From Brevinematales bacterium (GTDB taxonomy: Bacteria > Spirochaetota > Brevinematia > Brevinematales > Thermospiraceae), in the NCBI GenBank assembly GCA_013177995.1, contig JABLXN010000003.1, forward strand, positions 1-64,000: a stretch of 64,000 nucleotides of DNA. Direction: 5' to 3'. Of this stretch, positions 8,896 through 17,014 are shown piece by piece; positions within the stretch are counted from its first letter, which is position 1, and each line of letters begins with the position of its first letter. The notes beneath the pieces were generated by a model. The model was not told the origin of the DNA, did no database searches, and saw nothing but the letters and a program-made list of their open reading frames with translations. The translations under genes were made by a program, and so were the position numbers.

Positions 8896-9791
8896 CACTC
8901 CTCTCCATCCATAGAATGATCCGTTTGAATCCCTAACTGGGTTTCCAAGGTAGCCAATTCTGCATTTATTTTGTCCCTTACCTCACGGGAAAGATTGAGA
9001 AGAACCTCCGGAGTATCCTTCTTCTTCTTTCCAAGGCCATATACCTTACTCAAAATTCGCTTCACTTCTTCATATACCTTGATTTTCTGGTAGGGGTCTT
9101 CTATATAAATACTCATTTTGTACTTCAGCATTCCCAAGATATAGAGAACCCCCTGATACCCATAATTATGGTCAGTATCAGGACCAAGATTTCGACAGGA
9201 TTCAAGGGGTTCTATGGCCTTAGCCTGTCTCTCCATAGCGGCTTCATAGAATTCTGCTGCCTTTTTATAAAAAATTTCAGAGAGTTCCTGATAACGATCA
9301 TCCTTGGTTTCCTGGTACAGATCCTTCATAAGCCACGCCGTCCGAAGGGAATAAATACCCCTCTTGATGGTGGGAGAAAATTTTCTTGGTTCAAAAAAAC
9401 CATAGGAAGAAATAGCTAAAATATAACTCCCCACCCCCGCCACCAAATCCCGCCTCTGCGTATAATCCGGAATACGCCCAAAAAGCTTCACAAGATATTT
9501 GGCTCTCACATCCCTGTACTCCGCCACCTGTGGAATCACCTTGGGGGGAAGTTTCTCAAAATCCTCGTCAGCAGAAGCATACAGACAATTGGGACAAACC
9601 GTGATGGGATAAATCAGCGGATTGATAGTTCCATACTTCTGCGTGGGAATATAAAGACGTCGAAGCTCCTCTGTAAGTTTTCCCGCATTGAGCCTTCCTC
9701 TCCCCGTGAGAAGCTCCTCTCTACGAAAATTTGTCCCGCATACAGGACAGGTAATCTCCTGTTTGGAAAAAAACGTGACTTCTTCTGGCAT
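8895..9791 (-). CDS. DUF2225 family protein with zinc-ribbon cysteines
   Basis: A 298-aa cytosolic protein matching the DUF2225 pattern: an N-terminal zinc-ribbon pair CPVC at residues 15-18 and a second pair CPNC at 66-69, then a long helical part with TPR-like character (YYKAAEFYEAAMERQAKAIEP-like region near 180-200). The function of the family is not established; members in Firmicutes and spirochaetes are often beside signalling genes. The ribosome site before ATG 9791 is weak. It sits between a 36-aa membrane peptide and the TPR protein within the same operon, and overlaps the latter by one base. Confidence 0.85.
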   Translation of the reverse strand: MPEEVTFFSKQEITCPVCGTNFRREELLTGRGRLNAGKLTEELRRLYIPTQKYGTINPLIYPITVCPNCLYASADEDFEKLPPKVIPQVAEYRDVRAKYLVKLFGRIPDYTQRRDLVAGVGSYILAISSYGFFEPRKFSPTIKRGIYSLRTAWLMKDLYQETKDDRYQELSEIFYKKAAEFYEAAMERQAKAIEPLESCRNLGPDTDHNYGYQGVLYILGMLKYKMSIYIEDPYQKIKVYEEVKRILSKVYGLGKKKKDTPEVLLNLSREVRDKINAELATLETQLGIQTDHSMDGEE

Positions 9792-9803
9792 ACCAAAAAC
9801 ACC

Positions 9804-9914
9804 CTACAACCCCATAGAAAGGGACACCCATACCGCCTGAGGAACGACAAGCACAACGACTAAAAGAACCACTATAAACCCTATCAAAAGCCACGGAGAA
9901 AAGGTTTTTTCCAT
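9804..9914 (-). CDS. 36-aa single-span membrane peptide
   Basis: A small gene read directly from the sequence: ATG at 9914, stop TAG at 9804-9806, 36 residues. AAGGAGG at 9922-9928 lies seven bases before the start. The product begins MEKTFSPWLLIGF, has one strongly hydrophobic span of about 17 residues (LLIGF to VVLVV), and ends SLSMGL. Charge lies at the N-terminus only. It fills the gap between the ComFB-like and DUF2225 genes, all on the same strand. Small single-span proteins of this kind often modulate membrane partners; here the SpoIIE phosphatase of the same operon is a candidate, but that is inference. Confidence 0.65.
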   Translation of the reverse strand: MEKTFSPWLLIGFIVVLLVVVLVVPQAVWVSLSMGL

Positions 9915-9927
9915 CTCTCAGCCTCCT

Positions 9928-10581
9928 TTATACGTATATATCCGGAACCTCAAACATCTCTTCAAACACCTCATCGCCCGACTTCCATACCCTTGGAGCA
10001 ACCCTGAGCGAAAACGAATACTGATGCCTTTTGGAGAAGGTATTCACCTGAATAGCAAAGATAAACTCTCTTTCGCTGGTATTCTGTGCTTCCTCGGGAA
10101 GAGGCGCAAAAGCATACCATCCCCCCTCATCGGGCTTGATATGGTAGGGATTGTACCATTTGACATAATAACTCGGGACAAGCTTTTCTTCCAAGAAGAG
10201 ACTCACCTCTCCATCCTCTATGGGGGCCATCGTCCGTCCCTCTAATACCCTCCCATAGATCTTCGGAAAAAAATAATACGCCTTCCCTTCTTGCAAAACA
10301 TGCTGGGGAGTTTTCTCTCCCTCGCCAGATCGCTGGACAATCTTGAGAGCCTGCGAAAGAAGAACCCAGATATCAGCCAGAAACTGCGGATCACTCTCAT
10401 ATTTCTGAATCATATACACAAAACCACGACTGCTGGTGGTATAAAGAGGCCGCATCCTGTTCAAAACATACGCCGTCATTTCCACCTTTTGCGTAGGTGA
10501 GAGAATACCAGCCTTGGCCTCTTCCATCTCCTCAATTCTATGCCACACGATATCCTCAAGGATATTTTTTAACTGCGCCAT
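9928..10581 (-). CDS. ComFB-like domain protein
   Basis: A 217-aa protein whose first 65 residues follow the ComFB pattern: LKNILEDIVWHRIEEM, then a short link, then TAYVLNRMRPLYTTSSRGFVY (residues about 4-57). The usual cysteines between these helices are missing. The remaining 150 residues are a separate beta-rich part with no family I can name (YYVKWYNPYHIKPDEGGWY region). ComFB-type proteins in cyanobacteria have been described as cyclic-di-GMP receptors; whether this one binds it is an inference. It is the first gene of the operon that ends in the SpoIIE and STAS genes, transcribed from a good promoter at 10602-10630. Confidence 0.6.
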   Translation of the reverse strand: MAQLKNILEDIVWHRIEEMEEAKAGILSPTQKVEMTAYVLNRMRPLYTTSSRGFVYMIQKYESDPQFLADIWVLLSQALKIVQRSGEGEKTPQHVLQEGKAYYFFPKIYGRVLEGRTMAPIEDGEVSLFLEEKLVPSYYVKWYNPYHIKPDEGGWYAFAPLPEEAQNTSEREFIFAIQVNTFSKRHQYSFSLRVAPRVWKSGDEVFEEMFEVPDIYV

Positions 10582-10601
10582 ATCCTCTCCTTGTCTCTAT
10601 T

Positions 10602-10630
10602 ACTTTAACAGTAAACACCAAAAAAGTCAA
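10602..10630 (-). promoter_or_regulatory. Promoter of the ComFB-to-STAS operon
   Basis: On the minus strand TTGACT (10625-10630) is followed after 17 bp by TAAAGT (10602-10607), about 20 bases before the ATG at 10581. It is divergent from the metK promoter. Confidence 0.6.
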
Positions 10631-10683
10631 GATTTGGAAGTGCTGAACTTCATCTCACCCAAACTTTTCCTTTTTTCAAAAGT

Positions 10684-10712
10684 TTGCAGAAAAAAAGAGA
10701 AAAGTGTATAAT
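10684..10712 (+). promoter_or_regulatory. metK promoter
   Basis: TTGCAG (10684-10689), 17 bp, TATAAT (10707-10712). The 35-base leader is too short for a SAM riboswitch, and none is visible. Confidence 0.7.
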
Positions 10713-10747
10713 ATATATCTAAAATTACTTAAAGAAAGGAGTCCTCT

Positions 10748-11908
10748 ATGAGTAGTAAACGCTACCTTTTCACCTCCGAGTCGGTCAGTGAAGGTCATCC
10801 CGATAAGCTTGCCGATCAGATTTCTGATGCGGTACTCGATGCCTGTTTACGGGACGACCCAAATTCTCGTGTAGCTTGTGAAGTGTTTACTACTACAGGC
10901 ATGGTCCTTATCGGTGGAGAAATCACTACTTCCACCTATGTAGATTTCCAGGAAGTAGCCCGTGGTGTAGCCAAAAAAGTAGGATATACCCGACCAGAAT
11001 TTGGCCTTGACTACGAATCCATGGCTGTTATCAATACTGTCCATAGCCAGTCACCAGATATCTCTCAGGGTGTTTCTGGAGAAGGGCTTTTCAAGGGGCA
11101 ACAGGGAGCAGGAGATCAGGGAATGATGTTTGGCTTTGCCTGTCGGGAAACCCCAGAACTTATGCCCGCCCCTATCATGTACGCCCACAAAATCCTGATG
11201 TACGCCTCCAAACTTCGAAAGAGTGGAGAACTCACCTGGCTCCGTCCTGATTCCAAAAGCCAGGTGACCCTGGAATACGAAGGACATAAACCCGTTCGTG
11301 TTCATACCGTGGTTCTTTCCCATCAGCATGATGAGACTATCTCGTATGAGGATCTCAAACACGAACTCATTGAAAGGGTGATTAAACCCATTCTTGAACC
11401 AACCGGTCTTTTAGATGCCAATACCAAGTACTTCATTAACCCCACGGGGCGCTTTGTAATAGGTGGTCCCCATGGCGACACGGGTCTCACCGGCCGCAAG
11501 ATTATTGTGGATACGTATGGTGGTATGGGGCGACACGGCGGTGGCGCCTTTAGTGGCAAGGATCCCACAAAGGTCGATAGAAGCGCTGCCTATATGGCCC
11601 GCTATGTTGCCAAAAACCTCGTGGCCAGTGAACTCTGTGAACGTTGTGAGATTCAGGTTTCCTATGCGATTGGGGTTCCTTTCCCCATCTCTGTGATGGT
11701 GGATACCTACGGAACAGGAAAGGTGCCTGACGAGAAACTCGCTGATATGGTTACCAAGGTCTTTGATCTCTCCCCGGCTGGTATCATCAAAACCTTAGAC
11801 CTTCGCCGACCTATCTACCAGGCAACAGCCGCCTATGGCCATTTCGGAAGAGAAGAATTCCCATGGGAAAAGACAGACCGTGTGCAGGATATCCTGAAAC
11901 TTGTTTAA
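10748..11908 (+). CDS. metK: S-adenosylmethionine synthetase
   Basis: Makes S-adenosylmethionine from methionine and ATP in the cytosol. The 386-aa length and the motifs are canonical: [18 protein letters not shown] near residues 13-30, [13 protein letters not shown] near 119-131, and the phosphate loop [19 protein letters not shown] near 258-276. The start has AAAGGAG at 10735-10741. It has its own promoter and no terminator before the next gene, so some read-through into the UDP-sugar genes is possible. Nothing unusual was seen. Confidence 0.97.
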   Translation: MSSKRYLFTSESVSEGHPDKLADQISDAVLDACLRDDPNSRVACEVFTTTGMVLIGGEITTSTYVDFQEVARGVAKKVGYTRPEFGLDYESMAVINTVHSQSPDISQGVSGEGLFKGQQGAGDQGMMFGFACRETPELMPAPIMYAHKILMYASKLRKSGELTWLRPDSKSQVTLEYEGHKPVRVHTVVLSHQHDETISYEDLKHELIERVIKPILEPTGLLDANTKYFINPTGRFVIGGPHGDTGLTGRKIIVDTYGGMGRHGGGAFSGKDPTKVDRSAAYMARYVAKNLVASELCERCEIQVSYAIGVPFPISVMVDTYGTGKVPDEKLADMVTKVFDLSPAGIIKTLDLRRPIYQATAAYGHFGREEFPWEKTDRVQDILKLV

Positions 11909-11955
11909 TTGATACCTGAAATATATTATATATAGAATATTTGAAAGGTGGAAAT

Positions 11956-13293
11956 ATGAGGGTTGGGATCATCGGAACAGGGTATGTAGGAATCGTCTCT
12001 GGTGTCTGTTTTGCCGAGATGGGTCATCAGGTGGTCTGCTTTGATGTGGACCAGAAAAAACTTGCTCTCTACAGACAAGGCAAATCCGCCATCTATGAAC
12101 CAGGGCTTGAGGAACTTCTCACCAAAAACCTTGCAGCCAAGCGAATACGTTTCACGGACGTCATCACAGAGATGCTCCATGATTCTGATATTATCTTCAT
12201 CTGTGTGGGTACTCCACCCCTTCCCGATGGTTCTGCTGACCTTTCTCAGGTAGAGACCGCTGTTCGAGAGATAGCCGAAAATACCCCCCACGGAGCCTAC
12301 AAGATTATTGTAGAGAAAAGTACTGTACCTGTAGGTACTCACAAGCGACTCAAAAATATTACGAGACTGTACAACAAATCACAGGCCAAATTCGACTTTG
12401 TGGTCAATTCTGAATTTCTCAAAGAAGGCGATGCTATCCACGATTTTATGCACCCGGATCGTGTGGTTATCGGAGTAGAAACAGATGAGGCAAAGAACCT
12501 GATGATCCAGCTGTATGAGCCATTCAAAGACAAGATCCTTGTTACCGATCCCTCCAGTGCGGAAATCATCAAGTATGCCTCAAACTCATTCCTCGCTACG
12601 AAAATTTCATTCATCAACATGGTCGCTGACCTCTGTGAAAAAACGGGGGCTGATGTGAGTCTGGTGGCGGAAGGCATGGGACTTGATAAACGCATTGGAA
12701 GGGCCTTCCTCAATGCCGGTATAGGATACGGGGGAAGTTGTTTCCCCAAGGATGTAAAGGCTTTTATCCATGTGATGGAACAGCATGGTGTTGAAGCCTC
12801 TATTTTAGAGGCCGTGGATACCTTCAATACCAAGCGTTTCCATCGAATGGTAGAGATCCTCAAAGAAGAAATCTGGATCCTCAAAAACAAGCATATTGCT
12901 ATGTGGGGACTTGCTTTCAAACCCAATACCGACGATATCAGAGAAGCTCCGGCTATCAAGATTGCCCAGGAACTCCTTGATGCCGGCGTTATTCTCCACC
13001 TTTATGATCCGGCGGCTATGGAAAACTTCCAGAAGCTTTTTCCTCCTTCGGATAGGGTACACTATGCCCTCACCCCCCTTGAGGCCATTCAGGATGTTGA
13101 AGGGCTTCTCTTGGTTACCGAATGGGCGGAATTCAAGAAAATCCCCCTCAAGACTATCTATGAAAAGATGAAGCTTCCTGTGGTTATCGATGGTCGAAAC
13201 CTCTTCCCCGCCGAGGAGATGATAAAACATAATTTCCGGTATTTCCCTGTGGGTAAAGGCAAAGTCCTTGACCGCATGAACGAAACGAAGTAG
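11956..13293 (+). CDS. ugd: UDP-glucose 6-dehydrogenase
   Basis: Oxidises UDP-glucose to UDP-glucuronate with two NAD+. The 445-aa protein has the N-terminal Rossmann motif GIIGTGYVGIVSG (residues about 4-16), the catalytic cysteine in GYGGSCFPKD (near 257), and the C-terminal UDP-binding domain with WGLAFKPNTDDIREAPA. ATG 11956 follows AAAGGTGG; the TTG at 11941 in frame is not needed. A weak promoter (TTGATA at 11909) may lie in the gap after metK. The UDP-xylose synthase gene starts 6 bases after its stop, so the two form a UDP-glucose to UDP-glucuronate to UDP-xylose route. Confidence 0.95.
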   Translation: MRVGIIGTGYVGIVSGVCFAEMGHQVVCFDVDQKKLALYRQGKSAIYEPGLEELLTKNLAAKRIRFTDVITEMLHDSDIIFICVGTPPLPDGSADLSQVETAVREIAENTPHGAYKIIVEKSTVPVGTHKRLKNITRLYNKSQAKFDFVVNSEFLKEGDAIHDFMHPDRVVIGVETDEAKNLMIQLYEPFKDKILVTDPSSAEIIKYASNSFLATKISFINMVADLCEKTGADVSLVAEGMGLDKRIGRAFLNAGIGYGGSCFPKDVKAFIHVMEQHGVEASILEAVDTFNTKRFHRMVEILKEEIWILKNKHIAMWGLAFKPNTDDIREAPAIKIAQELLDAGVILHLYDPAAMENFQKLFPPSDRVHYALTPLEAIQDVEGLLLVTEWAEFKKIPLKTIYEKMKLPVVIDGRNLFPAEEMIKHNFRYFPVGKGKVLDRMNETK

Positions 13294-13299
13294 GTTCCT

Positions 13300-14256
13300 A
13301 TGAAACGTGTACTTATTGCCGGCGGTGCTGGGTTTATTGGAAGTCATCTTTGTGAGAGATTTTTAGATGAGGGGTATGAGGTTTTCTGTGTGGACAACCT
13401 TTACACTGGCACACGAGAAAACATCATTCATCTTGAAGCCAACCCCCATTTCCATTTCATAGAAGAGTCCATCCTGAACCCTCTTGATATGAGGTGTGAA
13501 ATCATTCTCAATTTTGCCTGCCCTGCGTCTCCCCCACACTATCAAAAAGATCCCATCTACACAGCTCGTACCAGTTTTGAAGGGACTTTTCACCTTCTTG
13601 AACTGGCAAGAAAAAACAACGCTCGTTTTCTTATGGCTTCTACCAGTGAGGTGTATGGAGATCCGGAAGTTCACCCCCAGAGTGAATCCTACCGGGGAAA
13701 TGTGAATCCCATTGGGATCCGGAGTTGTTATGATGAGGGCAAACGAATTGCCGAAACTCTCACCATGGACTATAGACGCTTTTACGGGCTTGATACCAAA
13801 ATCATCCGCATCTTCAATACCTATGGACCTCGCATGCTTGAAAATGACGGAAGGGTGGTCTCAAATTTCATTGTTCAGGCCATTCAGGGAAAACCCCTCA
13901 CCATTTATGGAGATGGCTCACAAACCCGAAGTTTCTGCTATGTCTCTGACCTTGTCGAGGGAATCTACCGCATGACCATGAAAGAGAATTTCTCAGGCCC
14001 CGTCAATCTTGGTAACCCGGAAGAATATACCATGAAAGAACTGGCTCACTTAGTCCTTGAACTCACCGGAAGCCGTTCTTCTCTTGAGTTTCTCCCTCTT
14101 CCAGAAGACGATCCCAAAAAACGCCGCCCTGATATTACCTTGGCAAAAAAAGAACTCAACTGGTCTCCCCAGGTTCCCGTACGGGAAGGTCTCAAAGCCA
14201 CTATCGAGTACTTCCAGAAGAAACTAAAAGCCGGGGCTTCCCAGAGACAGCCATAA
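13300..14256 (+). CDS. UDP-glucuronate decarboxylase (UDP-xylose synthase) type SDR
   Basis: Extended short-chain dehydrogenase of 318 aa. The NAD-binding GGAGFIGSHLCERFL lies at residues 8-22, STSEVYGDPEVHPQ supplies the Ser/Thr of the active site, and SCYDEGKR the Tyr-x3-Lys pair. The pattern RSCYDEGKRIAET together with NTYGPRM is characteristic of UXS rather than of 4-epimerases, and the gene directly follows ugd, which would supply its substrate. The product, UDP-xylose, would serve surface polysaccharide synthesis. The final 56 bases overlap the 3' end of the convergent deacetylase-like gene. Confidence is high for the family and good for the reaction. Confidence 0.88.
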   Translation: MKRVLIAGGAGFIGSHLCERFLDEGYEVFCVDNLYTGTRENIIHLEANPHFHFIEESILNPLDMRCEIILNFACPASPPHYQKDPIYTARTSFEGTFHLLELARKNNARFLMASTSEVYGDPEVHPQSESYRGNVNPIGIRSCYDEGKRIAETLTMDYRRFYGLDTKIIRIFNTYGPRMLENDGRVVSNFIVQAIQGKPLTIYGDGSQTRSFCYVSDLVEGIYRMTMKENFSGPVNLGNPEEYTMKELAHLVLELTGSRSSLEFLPLPEDDPKKRRPDITLAKKELNWSPQVPVREGLKATIEYFQKKLKAGASQRQP

Positions 14257-15187
14257 ACTCCCGCCCATAGGAAGTCATATCAGCAAAACGTATTTTGCCC
14301 TGCAAAAAGGCATTGGTGTTGGTAGAGAGGAATCGTTTCAGGTGATTCACCTCAACGGGCTGAGTGCCATTGGCATGGGAAAGCACCACCGCCCAGCGAG
14401 GCATCCTTTTCTGTCCAATCCAGATGGTGGTATCGAGCGCTATCACTCCCAATTCTCCAAGGACCTGTATTTCATCGGGATGATAACGAAGACCAGGGAA
14501 ACGAAACCATATCGAGGGAAGAATCCCATGAGAGAGCATGGCTACCTCGGTATTGGTGATTTCAGCGATCAAGTCCTTTCTTGTCCATTGATTGGAATAA
14601 ATATGATGGGCATACGTATGATTTCCTGCCACTACCTTCAACCTGCGCTGTTTTAACCAGGCTAAATCATTGGTATGGGTGATAATCCATTTCCCGGAAA
14701 AAAATACCACCACAGGAAGAGGTTGTCCTGTAAAAGAAGATGTTTCTTCTAAGGCCAAAAAAAACTCCCTGCTCATCGCCTTTGAAGTAGGACAAAGGTC
14801 CGTCGTAAGGACTAACGTGAGAGCAGAAGAACAAACCCTCCCACCCTCCATGGCATGACCAAGAGGAGTCTTCTGGAGAAGCATTCTCTGAAGAAGAAGT
14901 TCATACAGGGTATTGGAGACATTGGTTGCTCTCAACCCCCTGTTTTCTGGCACAAGAAGAGAATCCAAAGAGTTTTCATTTACTGCCAAAAAATATCTTC
15001 CATTTCCTGTCCCTATGAATCGCAAAAGACGAAAAACCTCCCCATTCAACGCCACCTGCGCCTGGGTAATCTTGTACACTTCGGGGACAAAAAAAGGCTC
15101 AAAAAATACCTGAGAAATCTCCCCATCCCCCCATCCCTGAGAGAGCATACCCCCTATCCAGAAAACCACAAAAAAGCGTTTCACCAT
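14201..15187 (-). CDS. Exported polysaccharide-deacetylase-fold protein with altered motif 1
   Basis: A 328-aa protein with a signal sequence (KRFFVVFWIGGMLSQGWG). The C-terminal half has the NodB-like deacetylase fold: motif 2 is NHTYAHH, followed by WFRFPGLRYHPDE (motif 3 area) and VVLSHANG (motif 5 area). Motif 1, normally TFDDGP, reads TTDLCP, so the second Asp, a metal ligand, is replaced by Leu. Activity is therefore uncertain. The first 130 residues are unassigned. It starts 8 bases after the ATP-grasp ligase gene with a GAGGAGG ribosome site, so the two are one operon. Its 3' end overlaps the UDP-xylose synthase gene on the opposite strand by 56 bases. Confidence 0.75.
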   Translation of the reverse strand: MVKRFFVVFWIGGMLSQGWGDGEISQVFFEPFFVPEVYKITQAQVALNGEVFRLLRFIGTGNGRYFLAVNENSLDSLLVPENRGLRATNVSNTLYELLLQRMLLQKTPLGHAMEGGRVCSSALTLVLTTDLCPTSKAMSREFFLALEETSSFTGQPLPVVVFFSGKWIITHTNDLAWLKQRRLKVVAGNHTYAHHIYSNQWTRKDLIAEITNTEVAMLSHGILPSIWFRFPGLRYHPDEIQVLGELGVIALDTTIWIGQKRMPRWAVVLSHANGTQPVEVNHLKRFLSTNTNAFLQGKIRFADMTSYGREFMAVSGKPRLLVSSGSTR

Positions 15188-15195
15188 ACCTCCTC

Positions 15196-16707
15196 TCAGG
15201 AAGAGAGAAGATTTTTCCGTCGGCTGACTTCTAAAGCAAAGTACTGCATGATATGACGATAGAGACGATCCCGCAGAATCTTATCCTCAATTCCAGCATC
15301 AATATTCGGGTTATCATTGATTTCAATCAAATAAAACTGGTCCCCAACCTGCTTGATATCCAGTCCATACAGCCCCTTGCCCACCAATCTGGCTGCTTTG
15401 AGCGCCATGGAGATAAGTTTCCGTGGGGCAAGTTCCACAGGAAGAGTCTCAAACCTCCCGTATTTATCCTGCCCTTCCTTGGCGTAATTGACAATCTGCC
15501 AGTGTTTGCTGGCCATGTAGTACTTGCAGACATAGAGAGCCTCGCCGTTGAGTACTCCCACCCGCCAATCAAAACTGGTGGGAAGAAACTCCTGGACAAC
15601 AATCAGATCACTCATATCAAGAAGCCTTTCCGCTTCCCGAAGAAACTCTGCCTCATCATTGACCTTTACCACTCCTCGAGAAAAAGAGCTATCGGGTTGT
15701 TTCATCACACAAGGGAAAGACACCTCTCTGACTAACTTTTCGGTATTGTCCTCATGTAAAATCCATGTTTTTGGGGTAAGAATTCTTGCCCGATGCATGA
15801 GTTCGGCAAGATAGACCTTGTTGCTACAGCGGATAATAGACAAAGGATCATCTATCACCACAAGCCCCTCTGCTTCCGCCCGCTGAGCAAAACGAAAGGT
15901 ATGATGGTTTACCCTGGTTGTCTCACGAATAAAAAGGGCATCAAACTCAGCGATTTTGCTATAATCATCCTTGGTGATAAACTCCACATTGAATCCCACA
16001 GCCTCGGCTGCCTTTTCAAACTTTTGAAGGGCTTTGGTATTGGATGGGGCATCGCTTCCCTCTTCAGGATTTACCAGGATAGCCATATCATACGGAGAAG
16101 AATGCCGTTTTTTATGATAAAAGTTCTTGGTGGCAAAATACACATCCGCAAATTCCACCACCCACATCTTTTCTGCATCAGGAATTTCATTGGCGGAAAT
16201 AGGAACAATACTCTGCACCTCCCAATGACCATTGGGTTTCACAAACACAGCCTTGATAAGCGGTGCCTGAAAGATAGAAAAAATAGCCTGCCCTAGCCTC
16301 TCATAATCCTTTCGCACCGTATGACCAAAATAGATCCTCATCGTAAACATGGGGACATTTTTGCCACTACTTAATTTGGTTTCCTGAACATCTGAAGGGG
16401 GGGCTTTTTCAAGGGTCGTACTGATGAGTCTCTCAAGGTCCTCTGTGAGAACCTTGACAACACTCTGGGTTTTCATCTCCTGAATCGTGGCAACGGTAGG
16501 CATCACCTTGTGCTGTCTCGCTGCGGCAAGAAGAGAGACATAATACCCTATAGATTGATACCGATACGAACGACAAAGATTGAAAACCTTGATATTTTTG
16601 TCCTGAATAAACTCATCCTTGGTGAGATAATCCTTGGCAGATACCACCCTGATATGAGAAGAATGAAAGAACCAATCCTTGGGATTATTTACGACCACAC
16701 AGATCAT
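15196..16707 (-). CDS. RimK-type ATP-grasp ligase with RLAN N-terminal domain
   Basis: A 503-aa enzyme. The first 200 residues (ICVVVNNPKDWFFHS, then the DYL and RSYRYQSIGYYVSLLAAAR segments) match the RLAN domain found only in front of certain RimK-like ligases. The second half is an ATP-grasp domain: FPCVMKQPDSSFSRGVVKV as the lysine loop near 325-345, VVQEFLPTSFDWRVGVL, and GLYGLDIKQ with the metal-binding LIEINDNPNID near 460-470. ATP-grasp members form peptide-like amide bonds by way of an acyl phosphate; the substrate here is unknown. ATG 16707 follows GAGGAGG; an alternative GTG at 16737 would extend it by 10 residues. A 20-codon reading frame ends on its start codon. Confidence 0.85.
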   Translation of the reverse strand: MICVVVNNPKDWFFHSSHIRVVSAKDYLTKDEFIQDKNIKVFNLCRSYRYQSIGYYVSLLAAARQHKVMPTVATIQEMKTQSVVKVLTEDLERLISTTLEKAPPSDVQETKLSSGKNVPMFTMRIYFGHTVRKDYERLGQAIFSIFQAPLIKAVFVKPNGHWEVQSIVPISANEIPDAEKMWVVEFADVYFATKNFYHKKRHSSPYDMAILVNPEEGSDAPSNTKALQKFEKAAEAVGFNVEFITKDDYSKIAEFDALFIRETTRVNHHTFRFAQRAEAEGLVVIDDPLSIIRCSNKVYLAELMHRARILTPKTWILHEDNTEKLVREVSFPCVMKQPDSSFSRGVVKVNDEAEFLREAERLLDMSDLIVVQEFLPTSFDWRVGVLNGEALYVCKYYMASKHWQIVNYAKEGQDKYGRFETLPVELAPRKLISMALKAARLVGKGLYGLDIKQVGDQFYLIEINDNPNIDAGIEDKILRDRLYRHIMQYFALEVSRRKNLLSS

Positions 16708-16766
16708 TTTTCCCCTCCTCTCCAGGAAGGGAAACACGCTGGTAAGGGATCAATATCGTCAATCAT
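16704..16766 (-). CDS. Possible 20-aa leader peptide coupled to the ATP-grasp ligase
   Basis: An ATG at 16766, with AGAGG upstream, opens a 20-codon frame (MIDDIDPLPACFPSWRGGEK). It stops at TGA 16704-16706, overlapping the ligase start (AATGA). It lies between the promoter and the ligase. It could be a coupling peptide, a regulatory leader or a substrate peptide for the ligase. There is no homology evidence, and a frame of this size could occur by chance. Confidence 0.35.
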   Translation of the reverse strand: MIDDIDPLPACFPSWRGGEK

Positions 16767-16793
16767 AGAGAGACCTCTTTTTTTGCTTTTATG

Positions 16794-16822
16794 AGTATAC
16801 AGAAAAATCCCAAAAAACTCAA
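16794..16822 (-). promoter_or_regulatory. Promoter of the RLAN ligase/deacetylase operon
   Basis: On the minus strand TTGAGT (16817-16822), 17 bp, TATACT (16794-16799), about 28 bases before ATG 16766 and 87 before the ligase start. The rest of the gap to 16974 shows no gene. Confidence 0.6.
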
Positions 16823-16974
16823 GTTTTTCTTTTGCTCTTTTTCAAAAGTGAGAAATTTCCACTTCTGGCAATCCCCTGTCTCACCTACCTCGTGGCTACA
16901 GAAATGATGCCAAAACCTTTTCGCTGAAATGCCTCATGCCTCTCCACTCTCCATAGCCTGCATACTTTCTCAGT

Positions 16975-17005
16975 AAAAAAAGGGGTGCTCCCATGGGGAG
17001 CACCC
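16975..17005 (-). terminator. Terminator of the 17.0-18.0 kb barrel-protein gene
   Basis: A perfect 10-bp stem, GGGTGCTCCC (16983-16992) with GGGAGCACCC (16996-17005) and an ATG loop. On the minus strand it is followed by a run of T (complement of A at 16975-16981). It lies directly after the stop of the barrel-protein gene. Confidence 0.85.
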
Positions 17006-17014
17006 TTCGTCTTC

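Noticed and set aside
10713-10747. Possible SAM riboswitch before metK
   Set aside because: The leader after the -10 box is about 30 bases, too short for any SAM riboswitch class, and no stem is visible.
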